Shown one piece after another: positions 29,501-40,929 of a DNA stretch of 64,000 bases. A model generated the notes under the pieces. It worked only from the letters and a program-made list of their open reading frames with translations, was not told the origin of the DNA and did not search any database. Position 1 is the first letter of the stretch. The number at the start of each line of letters is the position of its first letter. Source of the stretch: Karstenula rhodostoma CBS 690.94 (taxonomy: Eukaryota; Ascomycota; Dothideomycetes; Pleosporales; Didymosphaeriaceae); assembly GCA_010093485.1 (NCBI GenBank), contig MU001505.1:1620809-1684808 (forward strand), given 5' to 3'. Both the position numbers and the translations under genes were made by a program.

Positions 29501-32500
29501 TATTAATATATATACTACTCTTATACTAAATCTATTTTATTAACTCTATAAAAAACTTATAAAGTATATAGTTAACTAGCTATTTAGTTTAGTTAACTCG
29601 ATCTATAGTAACTTAAAAATAAAATATAAAACCTCTAGTATAAATCGAATTAATAAATACTACTATAAGGTATCTTATTTTTTAAATATTAAGATTTTTA
29701 ATAATATACTAGTTAGCTAAATATTATAGTAGACTAGAAATAAATAAAAGGTATTTATAAAATAAATACTAATAATATTTACTCTACTTTTAAAGAGTAT
29801 ACTAAATACTATATAGTATCTCTATAATATATATAATTTTATTATATTTTTCTATTACTATAGTTATAATAAAGAAATACTTAGCTATATATTTAAAATA
29901 CTCTAATAAATCGATATATATAAATAAAAACTAGTTAATTTTTATCTATTAAATATAAGGTATTTCTAGATACTAAAACTATATATAATTACCTACTATA
30001 TATAGATAATAAAGTAGTATAAACTATTACTAAACTATAATTATATTATATATATAAAAGTTCTATATATATTTCTTATTAAAATATAATTCTATTTAAT
30101 TAACTATAAAAATACTCTAGTATAGATATATAATCTAAATATTTACTAAATAAAAATATAAATATATAAGACCCTTATAAAGTATAATATAGGGGAGGTA
30201 TTAGTTAGAATATAATAGCTAGACTAGTAGAGAATAATTAAATTAGCTAAACTAGTATAACTAGTCTACTATAGTATTAATATAGCTAACTCTCTACTTA
30301 TATAAAAAGTAGGATTAAATCTATATTTCTAGATAATAATCTAAAATACTATAACTTATAATAATTATTCTAAATTATATAATATACTAATAGTAATACT
30401 AAGAAAAGAAAATAAAAGTTAAACTAGTAAAATAGACTTTTATTAAAGGGATATAGAGTAGTTTAAAGATAATTCTAATTAGATTAGTCTTTATATAATA
30501 ATAATCTACCTATTTTTTAAATACTAAAGAAAGATTAGGAAACTAAATAGTAAAATATTATAGAAGGACTAAGAATATATTTACTATATACTAAACTAGT
30601 AAAATAAAGGTAAGTAGCTAAAATATAATATATAGATTTAAGAGTATAAGTATAATAATATTCCTTTAAATAATAAATATATTAGTTAGATCTAGTTAAT
30701 ATTTACTATTATAGAATAGTATACTATATATTTTATAGAATAAAAAAATATCTATATTTACTTCTTATTAAAGATATTTAATATAATTAACTAAAAATAA
30801 TTAAATAATATTTATAGATTTATTAAACTTTATAATTAGTTAGTATAAGAGATATACTTAGGGGGAAATAAATATTAAGGAGTATATTAGTATTTCTATA
30901 TAATATAAATTATTAGTATAGTATATATTATACTAATAGAAGGAATTAATATAAACTATTTAAGAAATAAAATATAGTCTAATAATAAATCTAAAGTAAA
31001 TAATAACTATATATTTATTATTAATAATTATATTAATTTTTTAGAGTATAATACTATATATAATAAGGACTAGTAATTAAAAAATAAATAAAATATATTA
31101 AAATATAATATTAAATAGGTAAAAAAAGAGTATATAAATATATATAATAAGTTAGTAAATTTACTTTTAAACTCTAGTAAGTAATATAATTATAGTAGTA
31201 GTTTTAGAATATTAAAATATATTAAAATAAATTTCTATAATATATTATAAATTATTCTATTATATTTTAATATAGTTTACTATAAAAATTAATACTACTA
31301 AGTATTATATATATTTCTCTAATAGTTAACTATAAAATACTAAGAAATTAAATAGAATTTTAGAATATATACTCTATACTAATATATAATAATATATATA
31401 TTTAAACTCTAAATATCTAAATATATATATATATAATACTCTATATATATAGCTAAGAATACTATATAAATAATTTTTAATATATTAAATAAAAAGTATT
31501 ATATTATATATAAAAGAGTAGAGGCTATTTTAACTAAAAATAAAATATTAGAAAAACCTATCTAAATAAATTTAGAAAAAGAAAGAATACTCTAGATAGT
31601 ATATAGGGTAGTAGATATATATTCTAAAGTATTTATATCCTTAAAAGTAGTAAAATATCTATTAGAAATTATAAAATAATATAATTAAAACTTTTTAAAG
31701 TCTATAAAATAGATATAAAAATATAAAAAAAAAAAATATATATATATAATTAAAATTCTACTATAAGACTTTTAGATAAATCTACTTTAGTACTAGAAAA
31801 GGTATAAGATTCTATAAATAGAAAGTATAAAAAGATAATATTAATAAAATAATATCTAGTAGAATACTCTTTAGAAATAACCTCTAATATAGTTAGATAC
31901 TAAATCTTAATACTTAGTCTAGAAATAAATTTAGTAATAAGTAATTTAATAAATATATTTATTATATTTACTATATTTCTATTCCCTCTATTTTATAAAA
32001 TATATTAATATAATAAAGACCTAATAATAGCTAATTATAAATAACTTTATATAAGAATATAATATAACTAGAATACTATAAATTAATATTAAATATAATA
32101 CTTTATAAGCTTAGATAAGCTATAGTAAAACTTAATAAAGAAATTTAATAGAGTACTAAAATATAAATATTTTAAATAGCTTAAAGGTTATAGGTTATCC
32201 TCCTCTAGTAGGCTTTTACCTATATAAAGGCTAGACTAGGTATATATATCTTTTATAATTAGATTTAAATTAAATATATACTAAGTAGTTATAAGGTACT
32301 TATAATTTAGAGTAAATTAGTTAGCTACTAGTATTAAATATTAGTACTATTATTAGTTAGTTAGTTACCTTAATAGTAGGATAATAGATAAGAAGCTATA
32401 CTATTCTCTATATAATACTATATAATATAGTTATCTATTATCTACTATCTTTATTATTTCTATACTATATACTATATTTATTAGGCCTTATTAAGTATTA

Positions 32501-33410
32501 AATACTTTTATTTTTTCTTACTATATCTATTACTATAGTATTTCTAGTCTAGTCTATTATTAATAGCTAAATATATAATAACTTTATAAAAGTTAAAGTA
32601 ATTAAATACTTATTAAAAAACTACCTAGCTATTTATATCTAAATTATAGATAATTATTTTAAAATTTTAAAGTATTAGTTACTAGTAGAAGGTAGCCTTC
32701 TAGAATTCCTTATACTAGTCTTCTTCTAATCCCTTTTTAAGAGTCTAGTTACTCTAGAATATAGAACTATAACTAATAAGGCTAAAAATATATAAAACTA
32801 TATTATTAAAGGGGAGAGTAATCTAGACTTAGTAGATTCTCTATTTATAAAGAGCTTTTTTTACTACTACTAAAAGTAAACTATAAAGTTATAAAATTTA
32901 TTTAAGTATATATATAAGATATAGGATAAATAGAAGTATAAATAAGGGAGGTAAGTACTAAATAGATTTTATATCTTATTATTATTAAATATACTACTAA
33001 CTCTAGGGATAGGTATTATATTAAGGCTAATAATATATATAGGTAATAGTATATAGTTCTCTTTTCTCTTATAGGTAGTAATAATACCTAATAGGGTATA
33101 TAGTATTTCTTTATTATAAGATATATAGGCTAGGTATATATATATTTTAATATTAGTAGCTACTATAAGTATTATTATTATTATTATAATAGTATATTAT
33201 AACTTATAGGTATTAATAGAATTAGATAGAAAAATATAGCTAACTAAATTTATAATCCTAATTAAGACTAGTATTATTATTAGTAATTAGAAAAAGTTTA
33301 GATAAAAATATAGTATATATAGGAATAATATAAAGTAATATAAATTATTAAAAATATATAATAAAGTAGTTTAAGTAACCCCTCTTACTTAAGAGGGGGG
33401 ACTATAAATT
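26591..33410. mobile_element. Further decayed transposon sequence, class not readable
   Basis: This 6.8-kb block has a different composition bias from the two direct copies: A-rich rather than T-rich on the plus strand over long stretches. That suggests a different element, or one in the opposite sense. It ends near a purine run (33,391-33,402) that could be the polypurine tract of an LTR retrotransposon, but I could not match a pair of long terminal repeats. No open frame survives. Confidence 0.45.
33379..33398. repeat. GC-rich perfect hairpin within the AT island
   Basis: CCCCTCTTA at 33,379-33,387 is the exact reverse complement of TAAGAGGGG at 33,390-33,398, with a 2-nt loop. Runs of four C and six G are exceptional in this island. 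It overlaps the possible polypurine tract described for the preceding block. Confidence 0.6.
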
Positions 33411-33794
33411 AATATAAAATCTAATTTTAAATTTAATAGTAAATTAATATAAGATAACTATTTTATTTTAGTAATTACTAAATTATATATATTATATCTA
33501 TTTCTAGTTATATATTCTATAAATAATATAGATAATAAATATTTATAAACTTATATATAAACTAGATATAATAACTAACTTAATAAAAAATATATTAAAT
33601 TTTATTTATTTATATTTAAGATATATTTTAAATAGATAAGTATATAAATAATAGGGTATTAATATAAATATAATAGTATAATATACTTATATTATTTTAA
33701 AAAAAAATATACTAATTAATAAGTATAAATAATCTATAATATAATAAAATAATTAATAGTAATAATAAACTACTTTTAGCTAATATATTATATA

Positions 33795-33949
33795 TATATT
33801 ATAGAGATTTACTATAAGGTAGGGTAACTTAATAAAGTAGAGGGGATAAAAAGATATATTATACTTTACTAATATATAAATAAAGGGGGACTAAAAAAGT
33901 AGTTAAGGTATACCTAGTATCTATATATAGGCTAACTAAAAAGGGCGTA
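33795..33949 (-). repeat. Dispersed ~155-bp repeat, copy B (RIP-mutated, inverted)
   Basis: Read on the minus strand, this matches copy A from the tacgcccttttt end to the final ctctataatatat. Copies A and B therefore face outward as an inverted pair bounding 13,051-33,949. B is more decayed than A; the gcgcgcc core has been lost to atacctt. Confidence 0.75.
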
Positions 33950-36730
33950 ATACTAAGCTAGCTAAAACGGGCTTAGCGTGTATCCACTATTATATATATT
34001 TATATAGGAAATATATTTATATAGAAAATATATTTATATATAGACTATAGAATTATAAAATTAATATATACCCCTAGTAAGTTATAAATATAGATTTTTT
34101 AAATAGTTACTATTTCTATTAATTATACTAATTATATCTATAGTATATATAAACTTTTAATATTAAAGTTAATAAAATATAATAAATACTATTAAATAGT
34201 AAAAAGTCTAAGTAGATAATATATATATTATCTAGTTCTATAAATAATAAAAAGTAGAATAGTACTATAAGTATATTAATCTAATTAAATAAATTTATTA
34301 TAAATTATTAAAGTTTATACTATATAAGTAGTTAACTAGTACTTCTACTAGATATTAATATTAGCTAATAAAGTATATTAATAAATAAAACTATATAAAT
34401 TCTTTTAAAAATAATATAGAAAAAGATCTTTATAAAGGTATAGAAATATAATAAAGTATAAATTATTTACTATTTATAACTATATACTACTAATATATCT
34501 AGAATCTAAAGGCCTTAAAAAGAAAAAGAAAAGTATTAATATTATTATTAATCTAGTATTATAAACGAGATAAGTAAAAAAATCTATTAGTAATTTTCTA
34601 ACTATTTTAAATATTATTTTATATAAACTATTATAAACCTATACTATTATAATATTTAGATATAATTTAACTATATAATAGTTTTATTTATTACTACTCT
34701 AAAATTACTAATAAGTAAATCTAGTTTTATATTATTAATATTATTATCTATATCTACTATAAGAATACTATAATAAAAAATAAAATAGAAATCTAAATTA
34801 TTTTTATAGAAAGAGTTTATTATTATAGCTACTATTATTATAAAAGTAATTACTATATTACTAACTAAAAAAAAATCTATTAAAATAATAAAACTAACTT
34901 TATATATAGATAAATATATAAATCTATTATAGTATTTAATTATAACTATCTAGACTTAGGTCTATAATAAATATAATATTAAGGAATAGTAGAATATACT
35001 ATATAATATTATATATATTAACTTATAACTAGTATATATATTAAAATTTAAGATAATTTTTATATATTAATAAAACTAAGGTATATAATAAAATCTAAAT
35101 TTATTATTTATAATACTTAGTAATTATCTAAAAAATAGTATATAATTATTACTATTTATTAGTTTCTAATATAGATATTATATTCTAAATATTAGTATTA
35201 AAAATACTATATAGGTTTACTTTTTTATTCTTAAATATTAATTATATATATAACCTACCTATATTAGTAATAACTAGCTACTATAATATAATAATACTAA
35301 AATAACTAAAAAAGAATAAATTCTATAGTAAAGTCTTTATTTTTCTAATTAATAAATATCTATTTAGAATTAATATTATTTTTAGCCCTATTACTAAAAT
35401 AACTAAATTAGAAAAATATTTCTAAATATTAATAGAAAGTATAGTCTAAATCCTAATCCAGGCCTATAGGACTATATAGTATACTTATAATAAGAGAGAA
35501 ATCTTTTTATTCTTTTTTAATACTTATTTACTTACTTTTAGACTTTTATTTACGCGATTTAGACCTTTTTTTTATATATTTTTATACTTTTTTAATTATT
35601 AGTATAATACTAACTAATAAGTATACTATAGTTATTTACTATATACCGCGCTAATATAAGGGAGATAATTATTTAAATACTAATTCTTTTACTTATTTAT
35701 ACTCGCTAATATTCTTAACTTTTACCTATAACTTATAGCTTAGTATATTACCCTATTACTATTACTATTACTATTAATACTATTTATCTATTATTACCTA
35801 CCTATTATTACTATTAATATTATTTACTACTTTTTATTTTACCTACTATTATAGGGTAGCTATTATCTACTCTATATTTATTAATTATATAGATTATTCT
35901 AACTTAATTATAATTATTTTTACTATAAAGTCTAGCTTCTCTTAGCCCTTAAGAACTATTATAATTATCTCTTACTACTTATATATAAAGTTCTTATTCT
36001 TAGCTAACTACTATAGTATTATCTCTATCTAAATTAGTAATATTATATTAGCGACGCTATATATATATATATATATAAGAAACTTACTAATAGACTCTAT
36101 AATTATATAGTTTATAGTTATAACTTATAGTATTTATATACTAAATTAATTATTATACTAATAGAGGTTAATTTACTAAATAATATATTAGATCTTATAA
36201 TATATATAGTTAAATATATCTAAATTACTAATAAACTTACTATTAGTATATACTAGATTATATTTATTACTAAGAATTAGTTATTTACTATTATTAGCTA
36301 TTTTAATAGAGATATAGTATAGGTTTTTTCCTATAAAAACTAATCTTTATATATAGTACTATAAGTTACTTATTACTAGTAAATAACCTCTCTTTTATAT
36401 TCTTTTTTAAATTATAATATTATTAATATTTTATAATATTCTTAATATTTTATAACTTCTCTATAATTATATATTAGATATTAGTAAATAAGGAGTATAT
36501 TACCTTACTAGTATTATATAGTATTATAGTATTATAATATTATAGTATTATAGTATTATTATATTATATAATATATATAAGTAGGTTAATATTTAGTTAA
36601 TTAAGTCTAGTATTATAGGCGCCCTTTTTTCTCTCTTATTATAAATAGTACTATTCTTTAGAGCTATTTAATAGAACTATATAGTACCTCTAGATCTTTT
36701 TTTATTACTAGATAGTTATAATAGTAGCTT

Positions 36731-36736
<6 letters not shown>

Positions 36737-36764
<28 letters not shown>

Positions 36765-36765
36765 T
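36737..36765 (+). repeat. 29-nt poly(A) tract
   Basis: This is an uninterrupted run of 29 A residues, the longest homopolymer I see in the window. It could be the 3' tail of a RIP-mutated LINE on the plus strand whose body lies to its left. No reading frame remains to confirm that. Confidence 0.6.
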
Positions 36766-37943
36766 AGAAAGTATAATAGTTTTTTTTAGATCTCTATTAT
36801 ATATAGCCCTATTAGAATAAAAAGAGGATATAAAATTAAATTAATAAATATTAATAAATAAAACTAAAAATAAATAATCTTACTATTAAATAAAAATATT
36901 TACTAATACTATAAATAGTATATAATACTATTAAAAAACTATAAAATTAAATAAGTATAATAAAATAAATCCTTACTAAGAAGTTTATATAATACTATAT
37001 TATTAAATAGGGTTACTAGATTATAGTAGAGTTATTATTTCTAAATAATAGTAACTATAATAATTTAATTAATATTTATATCTTTATATTACTAGTAGAG
37101 TATAGAAAAATAGAACTAATAAATAATATACTACCTAATTATAATAATTATAATATTTCTAGTAAAATAGATACTACTATTATAGAAACTATATATATTA
37201 AAACTATTATATCTAACTCTATAATAAGTTTATTATAAATAATAATAATCTAGATATTAATAGAATTAATATATAATTAATAATAATAGTATATAAAATA
37301 ATATACTAAATAGTATAAATATAATTATAAATAATATAAATAAACTAGTATTAAATATATTTAATAAGGAAGTTCTTATAAAAATTAATATATATAATAA
37401 TATCTAATATATATATAAAATAGTTTATAAAATATAAACTCTTAGATATTATTATTTTAATAATATAAAAGAACCCTATTAAATTTATAATTTTTCTTAA
37501 TATTAGTAATAGAGAAAAAAAGTTTATATAAAAATATAAAGAGAATAAAAAACTACTAGAAATATTAAAAAATAAAACTTTTAATATAATAAAATATATA
37601 GAAAAGAGGTTTAAAATAAATTTAATATTATATATAACTTATTATAATTTTTAGAAATATTTAGTTATAAATAATAGAATCTTTAATAGGATAGTTATCT
37701 AGGTATAGTATAAAAAAAACCTAATTATAAAAATAATATTAAAAAGTATATAATTCTAGAAACTAGAATAATATAATATATTCTATACTATTAATTATAT
37801 ATAAATTTATAATAAAAATATTTATAATTTTATAGTAAATTATAATATACTATCTAGAAATAAATAGTTCTAGAAATTATAATAATATATTATATTTTAT
37901 ATTACCTCTTATATAAAAGTTTATAATATAGAATAAATATATA

Positions 37944-38060
37944 TTTTAGTTATTTTTTTAGTCTTTTTTTATTTATATATTAGTAAAGTATAATATACCT
38001 TTTTATCCCCTCTATTTTATTAAGTTATTCTATTTTATAATAAATCTTTATAATATATAA
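37944..38060 (+). repeat. Dispersed ~155-bp repeat, copy C (partial, RIP-mutated)
   Basis: This matches the inner and right part of copy A, from ttagttattttttt through the region before ctttataatatat. The left ~35 bases of the repeat are absent. It lies about 270 bp inside the right edge of the AT island. Confidence 0.7.
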
Positions 38061-38324
38061 AATAAATATAATTTTATAATAAATTATAGTATATAATTAT
38101 TATAACTTATTATATACTCTATATCTACTATACCTATTATATTAAATTTATAAATAATATAAATAATATAAATTTATATATAATTTTATATATATATACC
38201 TATAAAAATATAAAACTAGTTAGTATATTTAGAATATCTAGTATATATAATTATATATAAGTATATATAGAATTATACTAGCTATTTATATATATTAGTA
38301 AAGTAAAAACTTTTTATAATATAA

Positions 38325-38518
38325 ATAATAAATAGTAAATAGTAAATAGTAAATAGTAAATAGTAAATAGTAAATAGTAAATAGTAAATAGTAAATAGTA
38401 AATAGTAAATAGTGAATAGTAAAGGTAAATAGTGAATAGTGAAGGTGAATAGTGAATAGTGAAGGTGAACAGTGAATAGTGAAGGTGAACAGTGAATAGT
38501 GAAGGTGAACAGTGAAAG
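38325..38518. repeat. AATAGTR heptamer minisatellite at right edge of AT island
   Basis: The left half is a near-perfect array of the heptamer AATAGTA. The right half has AATAGTG, and a higher-order unit of about 20 bp in which gaatagtgaaggtgaacagt recurs. Going from island to gene, G replaces A in the last position of the unit, which looks like RIP-type G-to-A change fading out across the array. Open frames that run through it are repeat artefacts. Confidence 0.85.
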
Positions 38519-38722
38519 TGCGCATGCAAAGTCGCGGTGGGAGTGGGGGTGGGGTAGCTATTTAGCGCCGGGTGCGGGGAAACTATCGGAGTGCAATACG
38601 AGACGTGCACCACCACCAGAGCATCCTTGTCTGGATCAAAACACGAACACAAGTGAATGTCTGAACCTGGACAAGGTCTGTCACCAGAAAGAGATATTAT
38701 TGTATTACAATCAGGTCTACAC

Positions 38723-39715
38723 CTACTGAAACGCCTTGGTCTTCGCATCGCACCACTCAAACAGGTGCCGCGCATAGCCCTTGCCGCCCTCGCTCGTGTC
38801 CTTGATGGCGAGCAGCTGCTCCGGGCGGTGGTTCGGATGCCACTTGCCCCAGGGCACGACGTAGCGACCGCCATCCGCCAGCGTAACGTCGCTCGAGAAG
38901 CCCGACCACAGCGACGTGTGGGCGCCGTCGAGCGACGTGAACAGCACGGGGTAGCTCGCCCAGACGATGGCCCTCGGCACCTCGTCGAAGATGGCGGTGC
39001 GCAGGTTGCCCGGGTTCTGCGTGAGGACGACGACACGCGCGGGCGCGAGGCGCTGCGCGAACTGCGTGGCGAGGAACCAGTTGGCGGCCTTGCTGATGGC
39101 GTAGTTGCGGTCGCCGTCGAGCGAGGGGTGCTCGAGCTCCTCGGGCGGGACGCCGTCGGCGGGCGCCTTTGCGTCGACGAGCATGCTGCTGCTGAAGACG
39201 ACGCGGACGGCGGCCGCAGGGGCGTCTTTGGCAGCGGCCTCGAGCGCTGGTGCCAGCAGCGTCGTCAACAGGAACCCGCCCACGCAGTTGACCTGCATGT
39301 GCAGCTCGAGGCCCTCGCTCGAGCGCTCCTGGGGCGGGGCTGACGCCATGCCCGCGTTGTTGAACAGGACGTGCAGGCGCGGCTCCTTTGACAGGAATTC
39401 GTGCGCGCAGGGCTTGACGGTGGCGAGGTCGGCATAGTCGAGGTGGAGGAAGGTCAGCGTGCCACCAGGGACCTTGGGCGCGGGGTGGGCGGCCGTGATG
39501 CGGGCGATGGCGGCGTCGGCTTTGGCGGGCGAGCGCGCGGCCATGTAGACGCGGGCGCCTGCGTCGTAGAGGATGCGCGACAGCTCGTAGCCAACGCCGG
39601 CCGTGGCGCCTGTGACGAGTACGACGCGGCCCGCCTGGGACGGCAGGTTGGCCTCGGTAAGCGGGGCGCTGGGGCTGGGCCGCAGCTGAGGCCAGAGGCG
39701 CTTGAGCGTGTCCAT
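38723..39715 (-). CDS. Short-chain dehydrogenase/reductase
   Basis: Single exon, 330 aa, NAD(P)-dependent oxidoreductase of the SDR superfamily. The cofactor motif TGATAGVG is at residues 35-42, NNAG at 119-122, the catalytic serine lies in FSSS (about 173-176), and Tyr204 and Lys208 form the YAISK motif, so the active site is complete. The start MDTLKRLW was chosen because it gives the usual ~35 residues before the Rossmann fold; a longer frame upstream adds only low-complexity residues. The length and pattern resemble fungal retinol-dehydrogenase/WW-oxidoreductase-like SDRs. It faces away from the FAD oxidase gene. It could be a tailoring enzyme of the PKS locus across the AT island, but SDRs of this type also occur as single genes. 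Confidence 0.85.
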   Translation of the reverse strand: MDTLKRLWPQLRPSPSAPLTEANLPSQAGRVVLVTGATAGVGYELSRILYDAGARVYMAARSPAKADAAIARITAAHPAPKVPGGTLTFLHLDYADLATVKPCAHEFLSKEPRLHVLFNNAGMASAPPQERSSEGLELHMQVNCVGGFLLTTLLAPALEAAAKDAPAAAVRVVFSSSMLVDAKAPADGVPPEELEHPSLDGDRNYAISKAANWFLATQFAQRLAPARVVVLTQNPGNLRTAIFDEVPRAIVWASYPVLFTSLDGAHTSLWSGFSSDVTLADGGRYVVPWGKWHPNHRPEQLLAIKDTSEGGKGYARHLFEWCDAKTKAFQ

Positions 39716-40929
39716 GGCGGGTGCGGATGCGGATGGGTGAGGGGATCTCCCGCTGTAGGATCGCAAGGGCAGACAGAGGGTGGGCTTGGGCCAGCGTGTC
39801 GAGCGGGATGCGTGAGAATCGGTCGCGGCGAGTATTTAGGACATGCTTTGCGATGGCGATGGCGATGGCTTGCCGCCGACGCTGTCTGCACGCACGAACG
39901 ACAGAAGGGGCAGCGGCCGGCGCCGGGGAGGGGAACGCCCCAGAATAGAGCATAGAGCATAGAGCATAGAGCAGTGCGCTGGTTGGCCAGCAGCTCGGTC
40001 TTCTCGTGCAACTGGTTCACGTCTCCGCGGTGGCATTGAGTTGAGTCTACCGCGATAGTCTACATTGTCCATGTCCATGTCGACCCTCGCTCAGGAACCA
40101 GCGCAGTGGACAAGGGTGGTCTGCATTAGCTTACGTTAGCTGCATTAGCCTGCATTAGCGCGTCTGCAGGGAGGGCACGGGCCGCGCTGCATCGCACCGC
40201 ATCGCACCACCCCACACCCGCCCAGACAGGCAATTCTGTACAATTCCCGACACAGCTCCTCGTGCTTACTGCGCCTCTCCCTGGGCCGGCAATCTGCGTC
40301 GTCTACGATACCGACGTTAGCGCGCCTCTACACGCTCTGCTATCGGAGCATCGGAGCCAGAGCACCCCACCCCGACCGCATTCACAGCCAGGGTGCTCGT
40401 GAGATTACGCAAACTTGAAAACAGCGCTATGGCCCGTCGAGCTGCTGATGCCGGACTTGGAGACCTTAGTCTCGACGACACTAGTCGAACCACAACACCA
40501 GCTCACATCACCCTGAGAGCCCTGCTGCGCGCCGGGCTGAATCTGCGGTCGACCTGCGTACCTATTGGTAGCCTAGCGCGATCCTCCGAGTACCGATTGG
40601 CGTCCTTCGGCCTTCGTCAACCTTCCAGAAGCTCTTTGTACGACATGGCCTTCCTTCTTGAGGCCGTCAAGCGAGACGCAGAGCCCAGATCTGATCTCGG
40701 TTCCCACGTGTAGTGCATTATCCACGAGGCTCTGCACGTAGCCGAGCCTGGCCCTCGTGGCAGATGCAGAAACGGGACGTCTCGTACTGGCTTCTGCAAT
40801 CACCATCAGCCTTATAAAGTGTCACTGCCGCCCAGGTTGTTGGTTCTCCAGCCACGATCTTCTACCAGAACTTCAAAGATCGGCACATCCCTCGCTCTCG
40901 GTGGTGGCCTCGTTCTTCTTCTACCCATC
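39716..40929. promoter_or_regulatory. Divergent intergenic region between SDR and FAD oxidase
   Basis: This is a 1.2-kb gap between two genes transcribed away from each other. It has normal GC content and contains a microsatellite of four ATAGAGC units at 39,945-39,972 and several TGCATTAGC-like repeats near 40,125-40,160. Short frames here have no recognisable content. CTTATAAAG at 40,810-40,818 is a possible TATA element for the oxidase gene. Confidence 0.5.

Larger units (their letters stand above)
12960..38330. other. 25-kb extremely AT-rich, RIP-mutated transposon island
   Basis: From about 12,960 to 38,330 the sequence is almost entirely A and T, very rich in TpA and nearly devoid of CpG, and no open frame of gene length exists on either strand. 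This is the signature of repeat-induced point mutation acting on transposons in Pezizomycotina. It is not simple AT sequence: two long blocks inside it can be aligned to each other, and a repeat with unmutated copies elsewhere in the window appears in decayed form here. Boundaries are sharp, with normal coding GC resuming at both sides. A centromeric role cannot be excluded from sequence. Confidence 0.9.

Noticed and set aside
35750..35870. Possible CRISPR-like or structured repeat array (TTACTATTAC units)
   Set aside because: Irregular short AT microsatellite without spaced identical repeats, in a eukaryotic genome.
12960..38330. Mitochondrial DNA insertion or mitochondrial contig segment
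   Set aside because: AT-richness fits, but no mitochondrial tRNA, rRNA or respiratory-chain gene can be read, and decayed copies of a nuclear repeat are present.
12960..38330. Regional centromere
   Set aside because: Not supported beyond AT content. RIP-mutated islands of this size are common on chromosome arms, and CENP-A mapping would be needed.
38314..39036. 240-codon minus-strand frame ending in FTIHYSLFTF-like repeats
   Set aside because: Its C-terminal half is a translation of the heptamer minisatellite, and its N-terminal half is an out-of-frame reading of the SDR gene.
40393..40806. Frames on both strands in the SDR/oxidase promoter
   Set aside because: Short, mutually overlapping and without a domain; a few protein-like words on the minus strand are not enough to call a gene.
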